Assembly: GCF_019266065.1 (NCBI RefSeq)
Contig: NZ_LPNR01000108.1
Coordinates: 62,001 to 126,000 of the forward strand
Reading direction: 5' to 3'
DNA from: Nocardia sp. MH4
Lineage (GTDB): Bacteria > Actinomycetota > Actinomycetes > Mycobacteriales > Mycobacteriaceae
Length of the DNA stretch: 64,000 nucleotides
Shown: piece by piece, positions 17,659-26,876 of the stretch
Position numbering within the stretch: position 1 is the first letter of the stretch
Layout of the letters: the number at the start of each line of letters is the position of its first letter
Program-made: the position numbers and the translations under genes
Notes under the pieces: model-generated
What the model saw: the letters and a program-made list of their open reading frames with translations, nothing else
What the model was told of the DNA's origin: nothing
Database searches by the model: none

Positions 17659-18849
17659 CTAGGCGGGGACCACCCGGGGCGAGACCGCGCGGTCGGCGGC
17701 CAAGCGGTATCGGTGATTCGGCCTACCGAAGGTCGGGCGGCTGATCGCCCAGGCGCTGGTCGCCACGATCGCCGCCTTGACCCGCGCCGCCGGTCGCCCG
17801 CGCAGGGCACCGGACTTGGCGCGTGCCCGGCCGTCGACCAGCTGGAAGATGCCGTCCTCGCGCCCGAGACTGACATGGTTGCCGACATAGGACAGCTTGG
17901 TCGCCTTGATCTTGCGCCCGGTCAGGTCACCGATGATCGCCGCCGCCGCCTGCGCGCCGGTGAATCCCGCCGACGCGCACGACATCGGCAGGGGCAGCCC
18001 GTTCTCGCCGAGGACGAAGACGCTGTCGCCGGCCACGTACACCTCCGGGTGCGAGATCGACCGCATCTGCCGGTCGACCGTGATCCGGCCGTCGGGCTCG
18101 ACCGCCAGCGCACTGGCGGCGGCGATCGGCCCGACGGCGAACCCGGCGGCCCACACGGTCGCGTCGGCGGCGAGCACGGTTCCGTCGACGGCGACGGCTC
18201 CGTGCTGTTCGACCCGCGCTATCTCGGTGTGCTCGTGGACCGTGATGCCGAACCGGTCGAAGGCGCGCCGGAGGTGCTCGCGCGCTTTCGGCCCCAGCCA
18301 GCCGCCCAGCTCACCGCTGGTGGCCAGACCGACGCGGAGCCCCGGACGGGCTTCGGCGATCTCGGTGGCCGTCTCGATCGCGGTCAGATTGCCGCCGACC
18401 ACCAGGACCTGCCCGTCCTCGGTCAGTTCGTCCAAGCGGGCCCGCAGGCGCAGTGCGGACTGCCGGGCGGCTACGTGGAAGGCATGTTCGGCGACGCCGG
18501 GAACCCCGTGCTCGGCGGCGGTGCTGCCGAGCGTGTAGAGCAGGGTGTCGTAGCCGAGGCGGTCGGTACCCACGTCGTCGGTGATCGTCACCGTCCGGCG
18601 GTCCACGTCGACGCCGGTCACCCGGGCCACGCGGAGCTCGATGCCGGTGCCGGCGAAGATCTCGGTCAGCGGCCGGTGCGGAAGATCGTGCCCGGCGGCG
18701 AGCTGATGCAGACGCAGCCGCTCGACGAAATCGGGTGCGGCATTGACGACGGTGATCTCGACGTCGGCGGTGTGCAGCTGACGGGCCAGATACCCGGCGG
18801 TGAAGGCCCCGGCGTAACCGGCTCCGAGGACGACGATGCGGTGCTTCAT
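17659..18849 (-). CDS. NAD(P)/FAD-dependent oxidoreductase (NDH-2-like)
   Basis: A 396-residue pyridine nucleotide-disulfide-type flavoprotein. The FAD-binding GAGYAG is at residues 9-14, a second dinucleotide fold is at VLVVGGNLTAIETATEIAE, and the conserved VYVAGDS motif lies near residue 270. It resembles type II NADH dehydrogenases but has no clear C-terminal membrane anchor. ATG 18849 follows a GGGAG ribosome-binding site. It is the first gene of an operon with the ECF41 sigma factor and is its likely target; the physiological electron acceptor is unknown. Confidence 0.87.
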   Translation of the reverse strand: MKHRIVVLGAGYAGAFTAGYLARQLHTADVEITVVNAAPDFVERLRLHQLAAGHDLPHRPLTEIFAGTGIELRVARVTGVDVDRRTVTITDDVGTDRLGYDTLLYTLGSTAAEHGVPGVAEHAFHVAARQSALRLRARLDELTEDGQVLVVGGNLTAIETATEIAEARPGLRVGLATSGELGGWLGPKAREHLRRAFDRFGITVHEHTEIARVEQHGAVAVDGTVLAADATVWAAGFAVGPIAAASALAVEPDGRITVDRQMRSISHPEVYVAGDSVFVLGENGLPLPMSCASAGFTGAQAAAAIIGDLTGRKIKATKLSYVGNHVSLGREDGIFQLVDGRARAKSGALRGRPAARVKAAIVATSAWAISRPTFGRPNHRYRLAADRAVSPRVVPA

Positions 18850-18882
18850 GATTGGCTCCCTGTCTGCTTCGTGTGCTCCTTG

Positions 18883-18909
18883 AACGAGACAGCTCCGGAT
18901 TTCCTGACA
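18883..18909 (-). promoter_or_regulatory. Predicted ECF41 promoter of the oxidoreductase-sigma operon
   Basis: On the minus strand TGTCAGG (-35) is separated by exactly 16 nt from CGTT (-10), 34 nt before the oxidoreductase ATG. The published ECF41 consensus is TGTCACA, 16 nt, CGTC. The close agreement in sequence and spacing, in front of an operon that itself encodes an ECF41 factor, supports autoregulation. Confidence 0.65.
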
Positions 18910-18991
18910 GGGTCCACCAGTGGCATGGGTCACTCTCCGGGAAACGGGGCAGCACTAGGCTGAGGTCTCACCGATCTGGAAGGCTGGCACT

Positions 18992-21043
18992 GTGAACCGG
19001 TTGGGTAGCGCGACTTCGCCGTATCTGCGTCAGCATGCCGACAATCCGGTGCATTGGCGGGAGTGGGATGCCGATGCGCTCGCGGAAGCGGCCGAGCGGG
19101 ATGTGCCGATCCTGCTGTCGATCGGCTACGCGTCGTGTCACTGGTGCCATGTGATGGCGCACGAGTCGTTCGAGGACGCGGCCACGGCCGAGCAGATGAA
19201 CGCCGACTTCGTGTGCGTGAAGGTGGATCGGGAGGAACGGCCCGACCTGGACGCGGTGTACATGAACGCGACCGTCGCCATGACCGGGCAGGGCGGGTGG
19301 CCGATGACCTGCTTCCTCACCCCTGACGGCGCGCCGTTCTACTGCGGCACCTACTACCCGAAACAGCCGCGCGGCGGGATGCCGTCGTTCACCCAGCTGC
19401 TCAGCGCCATCACCGACACCTGGCGCAACCGGCGCGAGGACGTGGACAAGGCGGCCGAGCAGGTCACCGACGCGCTGCGGGCGCAGGCGACCGGGCTGCC
19501 CGACGCCGAATTCGCCGTCGTACCGGAACTTCTCGACAAGGCGGTGCTGGCGATCGCCGCCGACGAGGACCGCGAGCACGGCGGTTTCGGTGGGGCGCCG
19601 AAGTTTCCACCGTCGGCGCTGCTGGAAGGTCTGCTGCGGCACTGGGAGCGCACCGGTGATCAGGCCGTGTTCGACCTGGTCGAGCGCACCGCCGAGGCGA
19701 TGGCCCGCGGCGGCATCTACGACCAGTTGCGCGGCGGCTTCTCCCGCTACTCGGTCGACGCGGGCTGGCTCATCCCGCACTTCGAGAAGATGCTCTACGA
19801 CAACGCCCTGCTGCTGCGCGCCTACGCTCATCTCGCCCGCCGCGTGCCCCCGACGCCGCTGGAGTCGTTGCCGCACCGCGTGACTCGCGAGACGGTCGAA
19901 TTCCTGCTCGCCGATCTCGGCACCGCGGACGGCGCGTTCGCCTCGGCGCTCGACGCCGACACCCACCTGGAACCGGGCGGCCCCGGGGTCGAGGGCGCCA
20001 CCTATGTGTGGACGCCCTCGGAACTGATCGGCGACCTCGGCCCGCTCGACGGCGTCTGGGCGGCAGAGGCTTTCGGCGTCAGCACGGGCGGTAATTTCGA
20101 ACAGGGCACCTCGGTGCTCACCCGCCGCAGCGATCCCGTCGACGCCGAACAGTCGGCCCGCTTCGACCGCCTGCGCACCCGGCTGCTGGAACTGCGCGCC
20201 CAGCGTCCGCAGCCCGCCCGCGACGACAAGGTGGTCACCGCCTGGAACGGCATGGTGATCACCGCGCTCGCCGAAGCCGGTGCGGCACTGGAGGAACCGT
20301 CGTGGGTGGCGGCCGCGGTCCGCTGCGCGCGCTTCCTGCTCGACGTCCACCTGGTCGACGGCAGGCTGCGCCGCGCCTCGCTCGACGGCGTCGCGGGCAC
20401 CCCGCCCGGCGTCCTCGAGGACTACGCCTGGCTCACCACCGGCCTGCTCGCCCTCTACCAGGCCACCGGCGAGCCCGACTGGCTCGCCGCCGCACAGGTG
20501 TTGCTGGACAGCGCGATCGACCACTTCGCCGATCCGGAACGCCCCGGCAGCTGGTTCGACACCGCCGACGACGCCGAGACCCTCGTCGCCCGTCCGCGCG
20601 ACCCGGTCGACGGCGCCACCCCGGCGGGCTCCTCGGCCCTCGCCGAAGCCCTGCTGACCGCCTCCGCCGTCGCCGAGACCGAGCGCGCCGTCCGCTACCG
20701 CGAGCTCGCCGAGCACACCCTCGCCCGCGGCGCGGTCCTGCTCGCCCGCGCCCCGCGCACCGCCGGTCACTGGCTCTCGGTCGCCGAAGCCGCGCTGCGT
20801 GGCCCCCTTCAGGTGGCGATCACCGCCACCGAGAAGTCCTCCGCCGCCACCGAACTCCTCGCGGCCGCGCGCACCTCGGCTCCCGGTGGCGCGATCGTGC
20901 TCGCCGGCCCGCCCGACTCCGCGCCGCTGCTGGCCGACCGCCCGTTGGTCGACGACGCTCCCGCCGCCTACGTCTGCCGCGGCTCGGTCTGCGACCTCCC
21001 GGTCACCGACCCGACCGCGCTGACCGCCGCCCTGCGCGGCTGA
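18992..21043 (+). CDS. YyaL/SSP411-type protein with thioredoxin-like domain (Rv1084-like)
   Basis: A 683-residue protein with an N-terminal thioredoxin-like domain (about residues 1-165; CHWCH at 49-53 within a conserved YASCHWCHVMAHESF stretch) followed by an (alpha/alpha)6 barrel of the kind seen in N-acylglucosamine 2-epimerases (for example LRGGFSRYSVDAGWLIPHFE). The family's reaction is unknown. GTG 18992 directly precedes the conserved start NRLGSATSPYLRQHADNPV. It corresponds to Rv1084 and marks the return to the mycobacterial gene order after the 3.6-18.9 kb insert. Confidence 0.92.
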   Translation: MNRLGSATSPYLRQHADNPVHWREWDADALAEAAERDVPILLSIGYASCHWCHVMAHESFEDAATAEQMNADFVCVKVDREERPDLDAVYMNATVAMTGQGGWPMTCFLTPDGAPFYCGTYYPKQPRGGMPSFTQLLSAITDTWRNRREDVDKAAEQVTDALRAQATGLPDAEFAVVPELLDKAVLAIAADEDREHGGFGGAPKFPPSALLEGLLRHWERTGDQAVFDLVERTAEAMARGGIYDQLRGGFSRYSVDAGWLIPHFEKMLYDNALLLRAYAHLARRVPPTPLESLPHRVTRETVEFLLADLGTADGAFASALDADTHLEPGGPGVEGATYVWTPSELIGDLGPLDGVWAAEAFGVSTGGNFEQGTSVLTRRSDPVDAEQSARFDRLRTRLLELRAQRPQPARDDKVVTAWNGMVITALAEAGAALEEPSWVAAAVRCARFLLDVHLVDGRLRRASLDGVAGTPPGVLEDYAWLTTGLLALYQATGEPDWLAAAQVLLDSAIDHFADPERPGSWFDTADDAETLVARPRDPVDGATPAGSSALAEALLTASAVAETERAVRYRELAEHTLARGAVLLARAPRTAGHWLSVAEAALRGPLQVAITATEKSSAATELLAAARTSAPGGAIVLAGPPDSAPLLADRPLVDDAPAAYVCRGSVCDLPVTDPTALTAALRG

Positions 21044-21052
21044 CGCCTCGGG

Positions 21053-22534
21053 CTACCGTCCCGGCTTGATATCGGTCCAGGTGCGGGTGCGGCCGGGGAT
21101 GCCGCGCAGGCGCAGGTCCTTGTAGCGCTTCCAGCGGGCGCGCTCGGTGGCGGTCGCGGCCTGCAGGACCGCGTCGCTGACCAGGACGCGGCGGTCGACG
21201 TTCTTGGCCATGGCGGTGAGCCGGGCGGCTTCGTTGACCGCGTCGCCGATGACGGTGAACTCGAGGCGGGTGTCGGCGCCGACGTCACCGGCGAAGACCT
21301 GGCCGCGGGCGACGCCGATGCCCACGTCGAGTTCGCCGGTAGCTACGACCTCGTCGCGGATGCGGCGGGCGGCGCGCAGGGCGGGCGTGGCGTTGTCGTC
21401 GAGGGCGGAGGGGGCGCCGAAGATGCACAGGGCGGCGTCGCCCGCGAATTTGTTGACCAGGCCGCCGTTGTCCTCGGTGGCGGCCACCACGGTCGCGAGC
21501 AGCCGGTTGAGCTTGTGCACGAACTGTTCCGGCGCCATCTCGGCCGACAGCTGCACCGATCCGGTGACATCGACGAACAGCGCCGACACGATCCGCACGT
21601 CGCCGGTCAGGCCGGAACCGCCCGACAGCGCGCGTTCGGCGACGGTCGAGCCGACGTGCCTGCCGAAGATGTCCTCGGTGTGCTGCTGGTCCTGCAGGGT
21701 CGCGGCCAGCTCGTTGACGGAGTGTTCCAGCCTGCCGATCTCGCTGGCGCTGCCGACGGGCACCCGGACGTCGAGTTCGCCCCGGGTGATCCGGTCCAGC
21801 GCCCGGTACATCGTGCGCATCGGGGTGGCGACCGAGCGGGCGAGCAGCGCGGTGGCGAGTGCACCGACGGCGAGGGCGACCAGCGTGAAGATCCAGGCGG
21901 CGCGCACCCGGTCCTCGGCCGGGGTGGCCGGGTCGTTGAGCACCGTGATGATGATCAGGCCGGGCAGTGCGCTCGACACCGCCCAGGTGACCAGCACCCG
22001 CACGAGCACGGTCGAGCTCGGATGCACGGTGGGTCCGAGCACCGCGGTGATGATGGGGACGGCGGGCCGGATCAGCCGGTCCAGGATCAAGTACGTCGCG
22101 CCCGCCGATTCCAGGGCGCCCAGCGCGAATCCGGCGATCACGACCGCTTTGTTGTCGTAGTCGGTGAACCGGTCGACCAGCCAGACCGTGAGCGCGATGC
22201 CCGGGATCCACAGCACGACCGCGCGCACCGTGATCGCCGCGGGCAGCGCGATCAGGCGCCGCGCCTCCTCCGGGGTCGGCTTACGGCCGTCGTCGAGCCA
22301 GCGCAGATAGCGGCGCCGGTCGTAGATGGCCATCGCGATGCCGACGCCGACGGCGAAGGTGGGATAGATGGCCAGCAGCGAGGCCGCTTCCTGCCAGTTC
22401 GGCCCGACCCGGCTGAAGACGCCGTCGGCCCAGGCGATGAGGAAGATGGCCGCGAGGCCGACGATATTGGCGGTGATGACGACCAGCGCCAGGCCCCAGT
22501 AGCTGCGCAGCGCCCAGCGGACCAGCCGGTTCAT
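21053..22534 (-). CDS. Membrane class III adenylate cyclase with HAMP domain
   Basis: A 493-residue protein with six N-terminal hydrophobic segments (about residues 10-230), a HAMP linker (about 235-290, SVATPMRTMYRALDRITRGELDVR) and a C-terminal class III cyclase domain (about 310-480). Metal-binding Asp is in ALFVDVTGS, followed by VNKFAGDAALCIFGAP, which carries the second metal Asp, and FTVIGDAVNEAARL, which carries the transition-state residues. The layout matches the Rv1318c-Rv1320c group of M. tuberculosis. It probably makes cAMP in response to a membrane or envelope signal. It converges with the YyaL gene (9-bp gap). Confidence 0.92.
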   Translation of the reverse strand: MNRLVRWALRSYWGLALVVITANIVGLAAIFLIAWADGVFSRVGPNWQEAASLLAIYPTFAVGVGIAMAIYDRRRYLRWLDDGRKPTPEEARRLIALPAAITVRAVVLWIPGIALTVWLVDRFTDYDNKAVVIAGFALGALESAGATYLILDRLIRPAVPIITAVLGPTVHPSSTVLVRVLVTWAVSSALPGLIIITVLNDPATPAEDRVRAAWIFTLVALAVGALATALLARSVATPMRTMYRALDRITRGELDVRVPVGSASEIGRLEHSVNELAATLQDQQHTEDIFGRHVGSTVAERALSGGSGLTGDVRIVSALFVDVTGSVQLSAEMAPEQFVHKLNRLLATVVAATEDNGGLVNKFAGDAALCIFGAPSALDDNATPALRAARRIRDEVVATGELDVGIGVARGQVFAGDVGADTRLEFTVIGDAVNEAARLTAMAKNVDRRVLVSDAVLQAATATERARWKRYKDLRLRGIPGRTRTWTDIKPGR

Positions 22535-22649
22535 CGCGCACGCCCGGGTCCGGCGCGCCGAAACGCCCGGCTATCACGAGCTGCGCTGACGGGTGACACG
22601 AATATCGAGCATAGAAGGCTCCGCCGCGCCCACCGCGCGCACGCGCCGT

Positions 22650-23327
22650 TCAGCCCAGCACGACCAGCCAGATCGCGACGTAATGACACAGCGCCGCGAC
22701 CACGGTGGCGGCGTGGAAGAACTCGTGATGCCCGAAGTGCGTCGGCCACGGGTTCGGCCACTTCGTCGCGTAGAGGATCGCGCCGACGCTGTAGATCACC
22801 CCGCCCACGGCCAGCAGGACCAGCGGCAAGACACCCACGTTGTGCAGCAGTTCGGGCGCCACCGGCACGATCGCCCACCCCAGCAGCAGGTACAGCGGTA
22901 CCCCGACCCAGCGCGGCGCCGTCGGCCACAACAGCTTCAGCGCCACCCCGGCGAGCGCGCCCGCCCACACGACGGCCAGCAAGGTCAGCCCGGTCGACCC
23001 GGGCAGCCCGAGCAGCGCGAACGGCGTGTAGCTCCCGGCGATGAACAGGAAGATCATCGAGTGATCGGCCCGCTTCATCCGCACCCGCGCCCGCACGCTG
23101 CGCCAGGTCACCCGGTGATAGACCGCGCTGATCCCGAACAGCGCGCACACCGAGACCCCGTAGAGCAGCGTCGACCAGCCCGCGGTCGGCGACTCCCGGA
23201 ACCCGAACACCACGAGCACCGTCACCGCGACAGCGGCGACCCCCACCGCCCACGTGTGAATCCACCCCCGCAGCAGCGGTTTGCCGAGCACGACCGGCTC
23301 CTCGACTCCAGCCCGCACAGCCTCCAC
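22650..23327 (-). CDS. Hemolysin III / YqfA family membrane protein (Rv1085c-like)
   Basis: A 225-residue protein of the PAQR-like hemolysin III family with seven predicted membrane segments. Family hallmarks are SAVYHRVTWR after the second helix, KRADHSMIFLFIAGSYTPF in the middle, and the C-terminal histidine cluster HFGHHEFFHAATVVAALCHY, which probably binds zinc. GTG 23327 is chosen because GGAGG precedes it at 4 nt; an in-frame GTG 9 bp later is possible and the longer open frame lacks support. It matches the position of Rv1085c. Function in the cell is not settled. Confidence 0.85.
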   Translation of the reverse strand: MEAVRAGVEEPVVLGKPLLRGWIHTWAVGVAAVAVTVLVVFGFRESPTAGWSTLLYGVSVCALFGISAVYHRVTWRSVRARVRMKRADHSMIFLFIAGSYTPFALLGLPGSTGLTLLAVVWAGALAGVALKLLWPTAPRWVGVPLYLLLGWAIVPVAPELLHNVGVLPLVLLAVGGVIYSVGAILYATKWPNPWPTHFGHHEFFHAATVVAALCHYVAIWLVVLG

Positions 23328-23348
23328 GCATCCTCCAAGGTCCAAACC

Positions 23349-23360
23349 TACGGTACCGTA
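23349..23360. promoter_or_regulatory. 12-bp palindrome upstream of hemolysin III gene
   Basis: Perfect palindrome TACGGTACCGTA 21 bp upstream of the hemolysin III GTG, in the divergent gap with the prenyltransferase gene. Its position fits an operator over the -10 region of the minus-strand gene. I have seen similar TACGGTA-type sites reported in front of actinobacterial lipid genes, but the protein that binds here is not identified. Confidence 0.5.
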
Positions 23361-23487
23361 AGTTATCGTCCACAGTACGTCAGAACCCACCCCCACCACC
23401 ACAAACGTGCCCACCCCCACAGCGATCCACGTCCCCCTCGCGACCGGCGAAATACCCGCAGAGGCGGTCCAGGCGTAGGGTGCGGGC

Positions 23488-24267
23488 GTGGAGTTTCTCG
23501 GTCGGGTGCGTGGTCTGCCGTACCGCATCTACGAAGCCAGGCTGTCCAAGCAGCTGGCCGACAAGCAGCATCCTCGCCATGTCGCCGTGATGTGTGACGG
23601 CAATCGCCGCTGGGCGCGCGAGAACGGGTTCACCGATGTCAGCCACGGTCATCGGGTCGGCGCGCTGAAGATCGCCGAGCTGGTCGGCTGGTGCTCGGAC
23701 GAGGGCATCGAGATGGTGACCGTCTATCTGCTGTCGACGGAGAATCTGCGCCGGGATCCGGACGAGCTGGAGACGCTGTTCGAGGTCATCACCGATGTGG
23801 TGGAGGAGTTGTCGGCGCCGGAGCAGAACTGGAGCGTGCGGATCGTCGGCTCGCTGGCGGGGTTCCCCGAGCTGATCGCGAAGCGGCTGCGGGTGGCGGC
23901 CGAGCGCACGAGCGGTCGCGACGGTGTGCACGTGAATGTGGCGGTCGGATACGGCGGGCGCCAGGAGATCACCGACGCGGTGCGTTCGCTGGTGCGCCAG
24001 GAGATCGCCGCCGGCGAGTCGGGTGAGGACCTCGTGCAGTCGATCACGGTCGACGCGATCGGGCAACATCTCTACACCTCGGGTCAGCCGGATCCGGACC
24101 TCGTCATCAGAACCTCGGGTGAGCAGCGGCTTTCGGGATTCCTGCTGTGGCAGAGCGCCTATTCGGAGATCTGGTTCACCGAGGCGTATTGGCCGGAGTT
24201 CCGCCGGGTCGACTTCTTGCGCGCGCTGCGTGATTACGCCGCGCGGCACCGTCGCTTCGGCGTGTGA
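23488..24267 (+). CDS. Short-chain cis-prenyl diphosphate synthase (Rv1086-like)
   Basis: Cis-prenyltransferase that in M. tuberculosis (Rv1086) adds isopentenyl diphosphate to geranyl diphosphate to give (2Z,6E)-farnesyl diphosphate, the precursor of decaprenyl phosphate for cell-wall synthesis. The 259-residue protein has the pyrophosphate-binding motif HVAVMCDGNRRWAR (Asp-37), the YLLSTENLRRDPDEL block and the C-terminal RTSGEQRLSGFLLWQSAY motif. The GTG start MEFLGRVRGLPYRIYEARL agrees with Rv1086. Synteny separates it from the long-chain UppS encoded elsewhere. Confidence 0.92.
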   Translation: MEFLGRVRGLPYRIYEARLSKQLADKQHPRHVAVMCDGNRRWARENGFTDVSHGHRVGALKIAELVGWCSDEGIEMVTVYLLSTENLRRDPDELETLFEVITDVVEELSAPEQNWSVRIVGSLAGFPELIAKRLRVAAERTSGRDGVHVNVAVGYGGRQEITDAVRSLVRQEIAAGESGEDLVQSITVDAIGQHLYTSGQPDPDLVIRTSGEQRLSGFLLWQSAYSEIWFTEAYWPEFRRVDFLRALRDYAARHRRFGV

Positions 24268-24402
24268 GGTCCTCGCGCTCGCGCACCACGACCAGCGGAT
24301 CGACGCGGTCCGGGAGTTGTAGGAGAGTCGCCCCGATCCCCGGCGCGCGCGGGCTACGCTGCTGCGCGAGACCAGGCCCGACGACACGTGCAGGGGTGAG
24401 CT

Positions 24403-25530
24403 GTGGGAGTTGTGACCAAGCCGGGATCGAGTCGGCGCGCGCGGATCGCGGCGCTCGGCGCGGTGGCCAGTGCCGTGCTGCTCGTCGCGGGCTGCGGCGC
24501 CGACCGGACGGCACCGCCCCGGATCACGCCCGAGGACCAGCCACAGGCGTCGGGCGCGGTGTTCGCCTATCGCACCGAGGCCGAGCTGGCGGTGGTGCGC
24601 GGGGCCGACACCTTCCGCGCGCCGGGCAGCTTCGGCTATTCGTCGGCCGCGGTGAACTTCACCAGGAACGGCGAGTTCGCGTTCGCGGTGGAGTCGGGGT
24701 CGAAGACGCTGGTGACGGTCCGGGCCGCCGACGGGGCGGTGTCGCGGGTCGAGTGCGACTGCACCGACGCTGTCGCGGTGCGCGGCTCGGTGCTGGCGTG
24801 GTGGCGGGAACCGGGGCAGATCATGACCATGGACCTGTCCGGCACCGCGCCCCCGGCGCCGGAACAGGATGTGACACTGCCGGATTCGCCGAGTCCGCTC
24901 TCGGGCGGCTCGTGGGACGGGGCCAGGCTGGTCGCGGCGACCGACGAGTTCCTGCTGCTGGCCCGGGTCGAGTCGCGCGGCCTGTGGTGGGAGAAGAGCC
25001 ACCTCTACGCGATCGGCACCGAGGCGATCCTGCCGCTGGGTCGCGTGCCCGGTCTCGACGCCAACCTGTCGGCCGCCGCCGGACCCGACGGCCATACCTT
25101 CGTGCTGGCGGGCACGACCGCACGCAGCGCGTCCTGCGGCACCGGCCACGTGGCGACCATCGACGCCCGCTCCAACGCCGTGCAGGCGCTGCCCGCGCTG
25201 CCGGGCGAGTGCTCGTCGGCCTACAGCCCGCGCTGGGGCGGCGACGGCACGATCACGGTCGCCACCAGGAAGTGGGCCGACCTGGCGGGCGCGCCGAGCG
25301 CCGTCGACCGGTTGCAGTCGGCGGCCCAGGGCTGGGCGCCGGTCGGCGAGCAGCCGGTGGTCGACATGCTGCCGCGCGCGCAGGAATCGGTGATCCAGGT
25401 CGTCGCGGGTGATCCGACGGCGGCGCGCGACACCCCACGCGGGGTGCTCGTCGTCGAAAAGGACGGCACGCGTACCGAACTCGCCACCCAGGTGGTATCG
25501 CTGGGCGCGCCTGCCGCGACCCGAAGGTAG
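24403..25530 (+). CDS. Lipoprotein with repetitive beta-propeller-like domain (copy 1)
   Basis: A 375-residue predicted lipoprotein: signal peptide with lipobox LLVAGC (Cys-31), then a beta-rich extracytoplasmic domain without recognised enzymatic motifs. Two cysteine motifs recur in its neighbour (ECDCTDAVAV and ASCGTGHVATID). GTG 24403 follows AGGGG at a 6-nt gap; a second GTG at 24412 is possible. The next gene encodes a paralogue, so the pair arose by tandem duplication. Function unknown; repeated short strands suggest a propeller-like binding protein. Confidence 0.75.
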   Translation: MGVVTKPGSSRRARIAALGAVASAVLLVAGCGADRTAPPRITPEDQPQASGAVFAYRTEAELAVVRGADTFRAPGSFGYSSAAVNFTRNGEFAFAVESGSKTLVTVRAADGAVSRVECDCTDAVAVRGSVLAWWREPGQIMTMDLSGTAPPAPEQDVTLPDSPSPLSGGSWDGARLVAATDEFLLLARVESRGLWWEKSHLYAIGTEAILPLGRVPGLDANLSAAAGPDGHTFVLAGTTARSASCGTGHVATIDARSNAVQALPALPGECSSAYSPRWGGDGTITVATRKWADLAGAPSAVDRLQSAAQGWAPVGEQPVVDMLPRAQESVIQVVAGDPTAARDTPRGVLVVEKDGTRTELATQVVSLGAPAATRR

Positions 25531-25808
25531 ATCGGCCCCACGATCCGCCGCTGGCTCGACCGATCCGGGTGGCTCCGCGCCGTCACGGCCTCGGCCGTGG
25601 TGATCGACCGCGACCCCGGCGGGCGGTTCCGCCGCGCTGCCGGGTAGTGCTGGAGCGCGACGGCGATCGCTTACCAGGCACGAGTCCCGGCTTCGGAAGC
25701 CGATCGAACCACTGCGGCGTCGGGTCCGTATACCCGCGCGCCGGGCACAGTGCCCGGCCGATCGGCGCCGCACGGTGGCGCCGAGGCGGGGGAGCGCCGG
25801 AGGTAGTG

Positions 25809-26876
25809 ATGCGGATCAGTGGGTTACGGATGGTCGTCGCCGCGGCGGCGGTCGCGGTCCTCGGGGCGGGGTGCGCGCCCGCCACGCCGCAGGGGCCGCA
25901 GATCGTGACGGCGGCACCGCAATCGGCGCCGCTGTTCGCGGTGCGCACGACAACCGGGATGGGGATCGCCGATGCCTCGGGGATGCGCGGCGACCGGGTC
26001 GGCGACTATCGCGATATCGGTTTCAGCCAGGACAATTCGCTGGCCTACGCGGTCGACGGGGCCGGTGTGGTGAGCGCGCTGGAGGTCGCCGAGCTGCTGG
26101 TCGCCTCGGGCCGCATCGACTGCCGGTGCACCCGGGTGTTCCCGCTGCACGACGCGGTGGTCGGCTGGTGGCGCGACGGCGCGATCATGCAGGCCGACCT
26201 GCGCACCCCCGATCCCACTGTGCTGCGGTCGATCTCGCTGCCCACGCCGCGTGATCCGCTGGGGGAGGGCGCCGCCCTCACCGGCACCGAGCTGATCGCC
26301 CTGGACCGCGACCGCGCCGTGCTCACCCGGATCGAATCCGTCCCCGGCGCGAACTGGGGCATCAATCACCTCTATGTCGTCGACCTGAATTCCGGTGCGG
26401 TGCGGCAGTTCGGCCGCATCGCCGAGGTGAACACGCCGTTCCGGCAGGCGGCGATCGCGCCCGGCGGACGCTCGGTCGTCGTGGCGGGCTACAGCCGCGA
26501 CAATGTCGCCTGCGGTACCGCCTCGGTGCACCGGCTCGATCTCGCCACCGGGACAGTGGATTCCGTGGGCCCGCCGTTCCCGTCGTGCAGCTCGATCGCC
26601 GACATCCGCGGCGACGGCACGGATGTCGTGCTGACCCGCCTGGTCTGGAACCGCGACGAACCGCAGCAGCTCGGGTCCTCGACGGTGTGGCGCTACCGCG
26701 ACGGCTGGACCCAGGCCGGCGCCGACCCGGCCCTGCGCGTCCTCACCGATCCCCACGCCGTCGAGCTGCGCCACACCGGCGCGGCGGCGCCGTTCGGCAC
26801 CATCGCCGGGGACCTGACCGTCGACGGGAAGACGGTGCTGCGCGACGTGATCGAGGTGCGGGCGACGCACCGCTGA
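25809..26876 (+). CDS. Lipoprotein with repetitive beta-propeller-like domain (copy 2)
   Basis: A 355-residue lipoprotein (lipobox LGAGC, Cys-22) paralogous to the preceding gene: DCRCTRVFPLHDAVVGWW aligns with ECDCTDAVAVRGSVLAWW, and ACGTASVHRLDL with SCGTGHVATIDA. ATG 25809 is preferred because GGAGG lies 5 nt upstream; the open frame extends back to 25569 with arginine-rich sequence that looks non-coding. The 278-bp gap between the two lipoprotein genes shows no other feature. It ends directly at the converging coaA gene. Confidence 0.78.
   Translation: MRISGLRMVVAAAAVAVLGAGCAPATPQGPQIVTAAPQSAPLFAVRTTTGMGIADASGMRGDRVGDYRDIGFSQDNSLAYAVDGAGVVSALEVAELLVASGRIDCRCTRVFPLHDAVVGWWRDGAIMQADLRTPDPTVLRSISLPTPRDPLGEGAALTGTELIALDRDRAVLTRIESVPGANWGINHLYVVDLNSGAVRQFGRIAEVNTPFRQAAIAPGGRSVVVAGYSRDNVACGTASVHRLDLATGTVDSVGPPFPSCSSIADIRGDGTDVVLTRLVWNRDEPQQLGSSTVWRYRDGWTQAGADPALRVLTDPHAVELRHTGAAAPFGTIAGDLTVDGKTVLRDVIEVRATHR

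Noticed and set aside
18968..20770. 600-codon minus-strand frame opposite the YyaL-type gene
   Set aside because: Gly/Arg/Ala-rich shadow; the plus strand carries the conserved protein.
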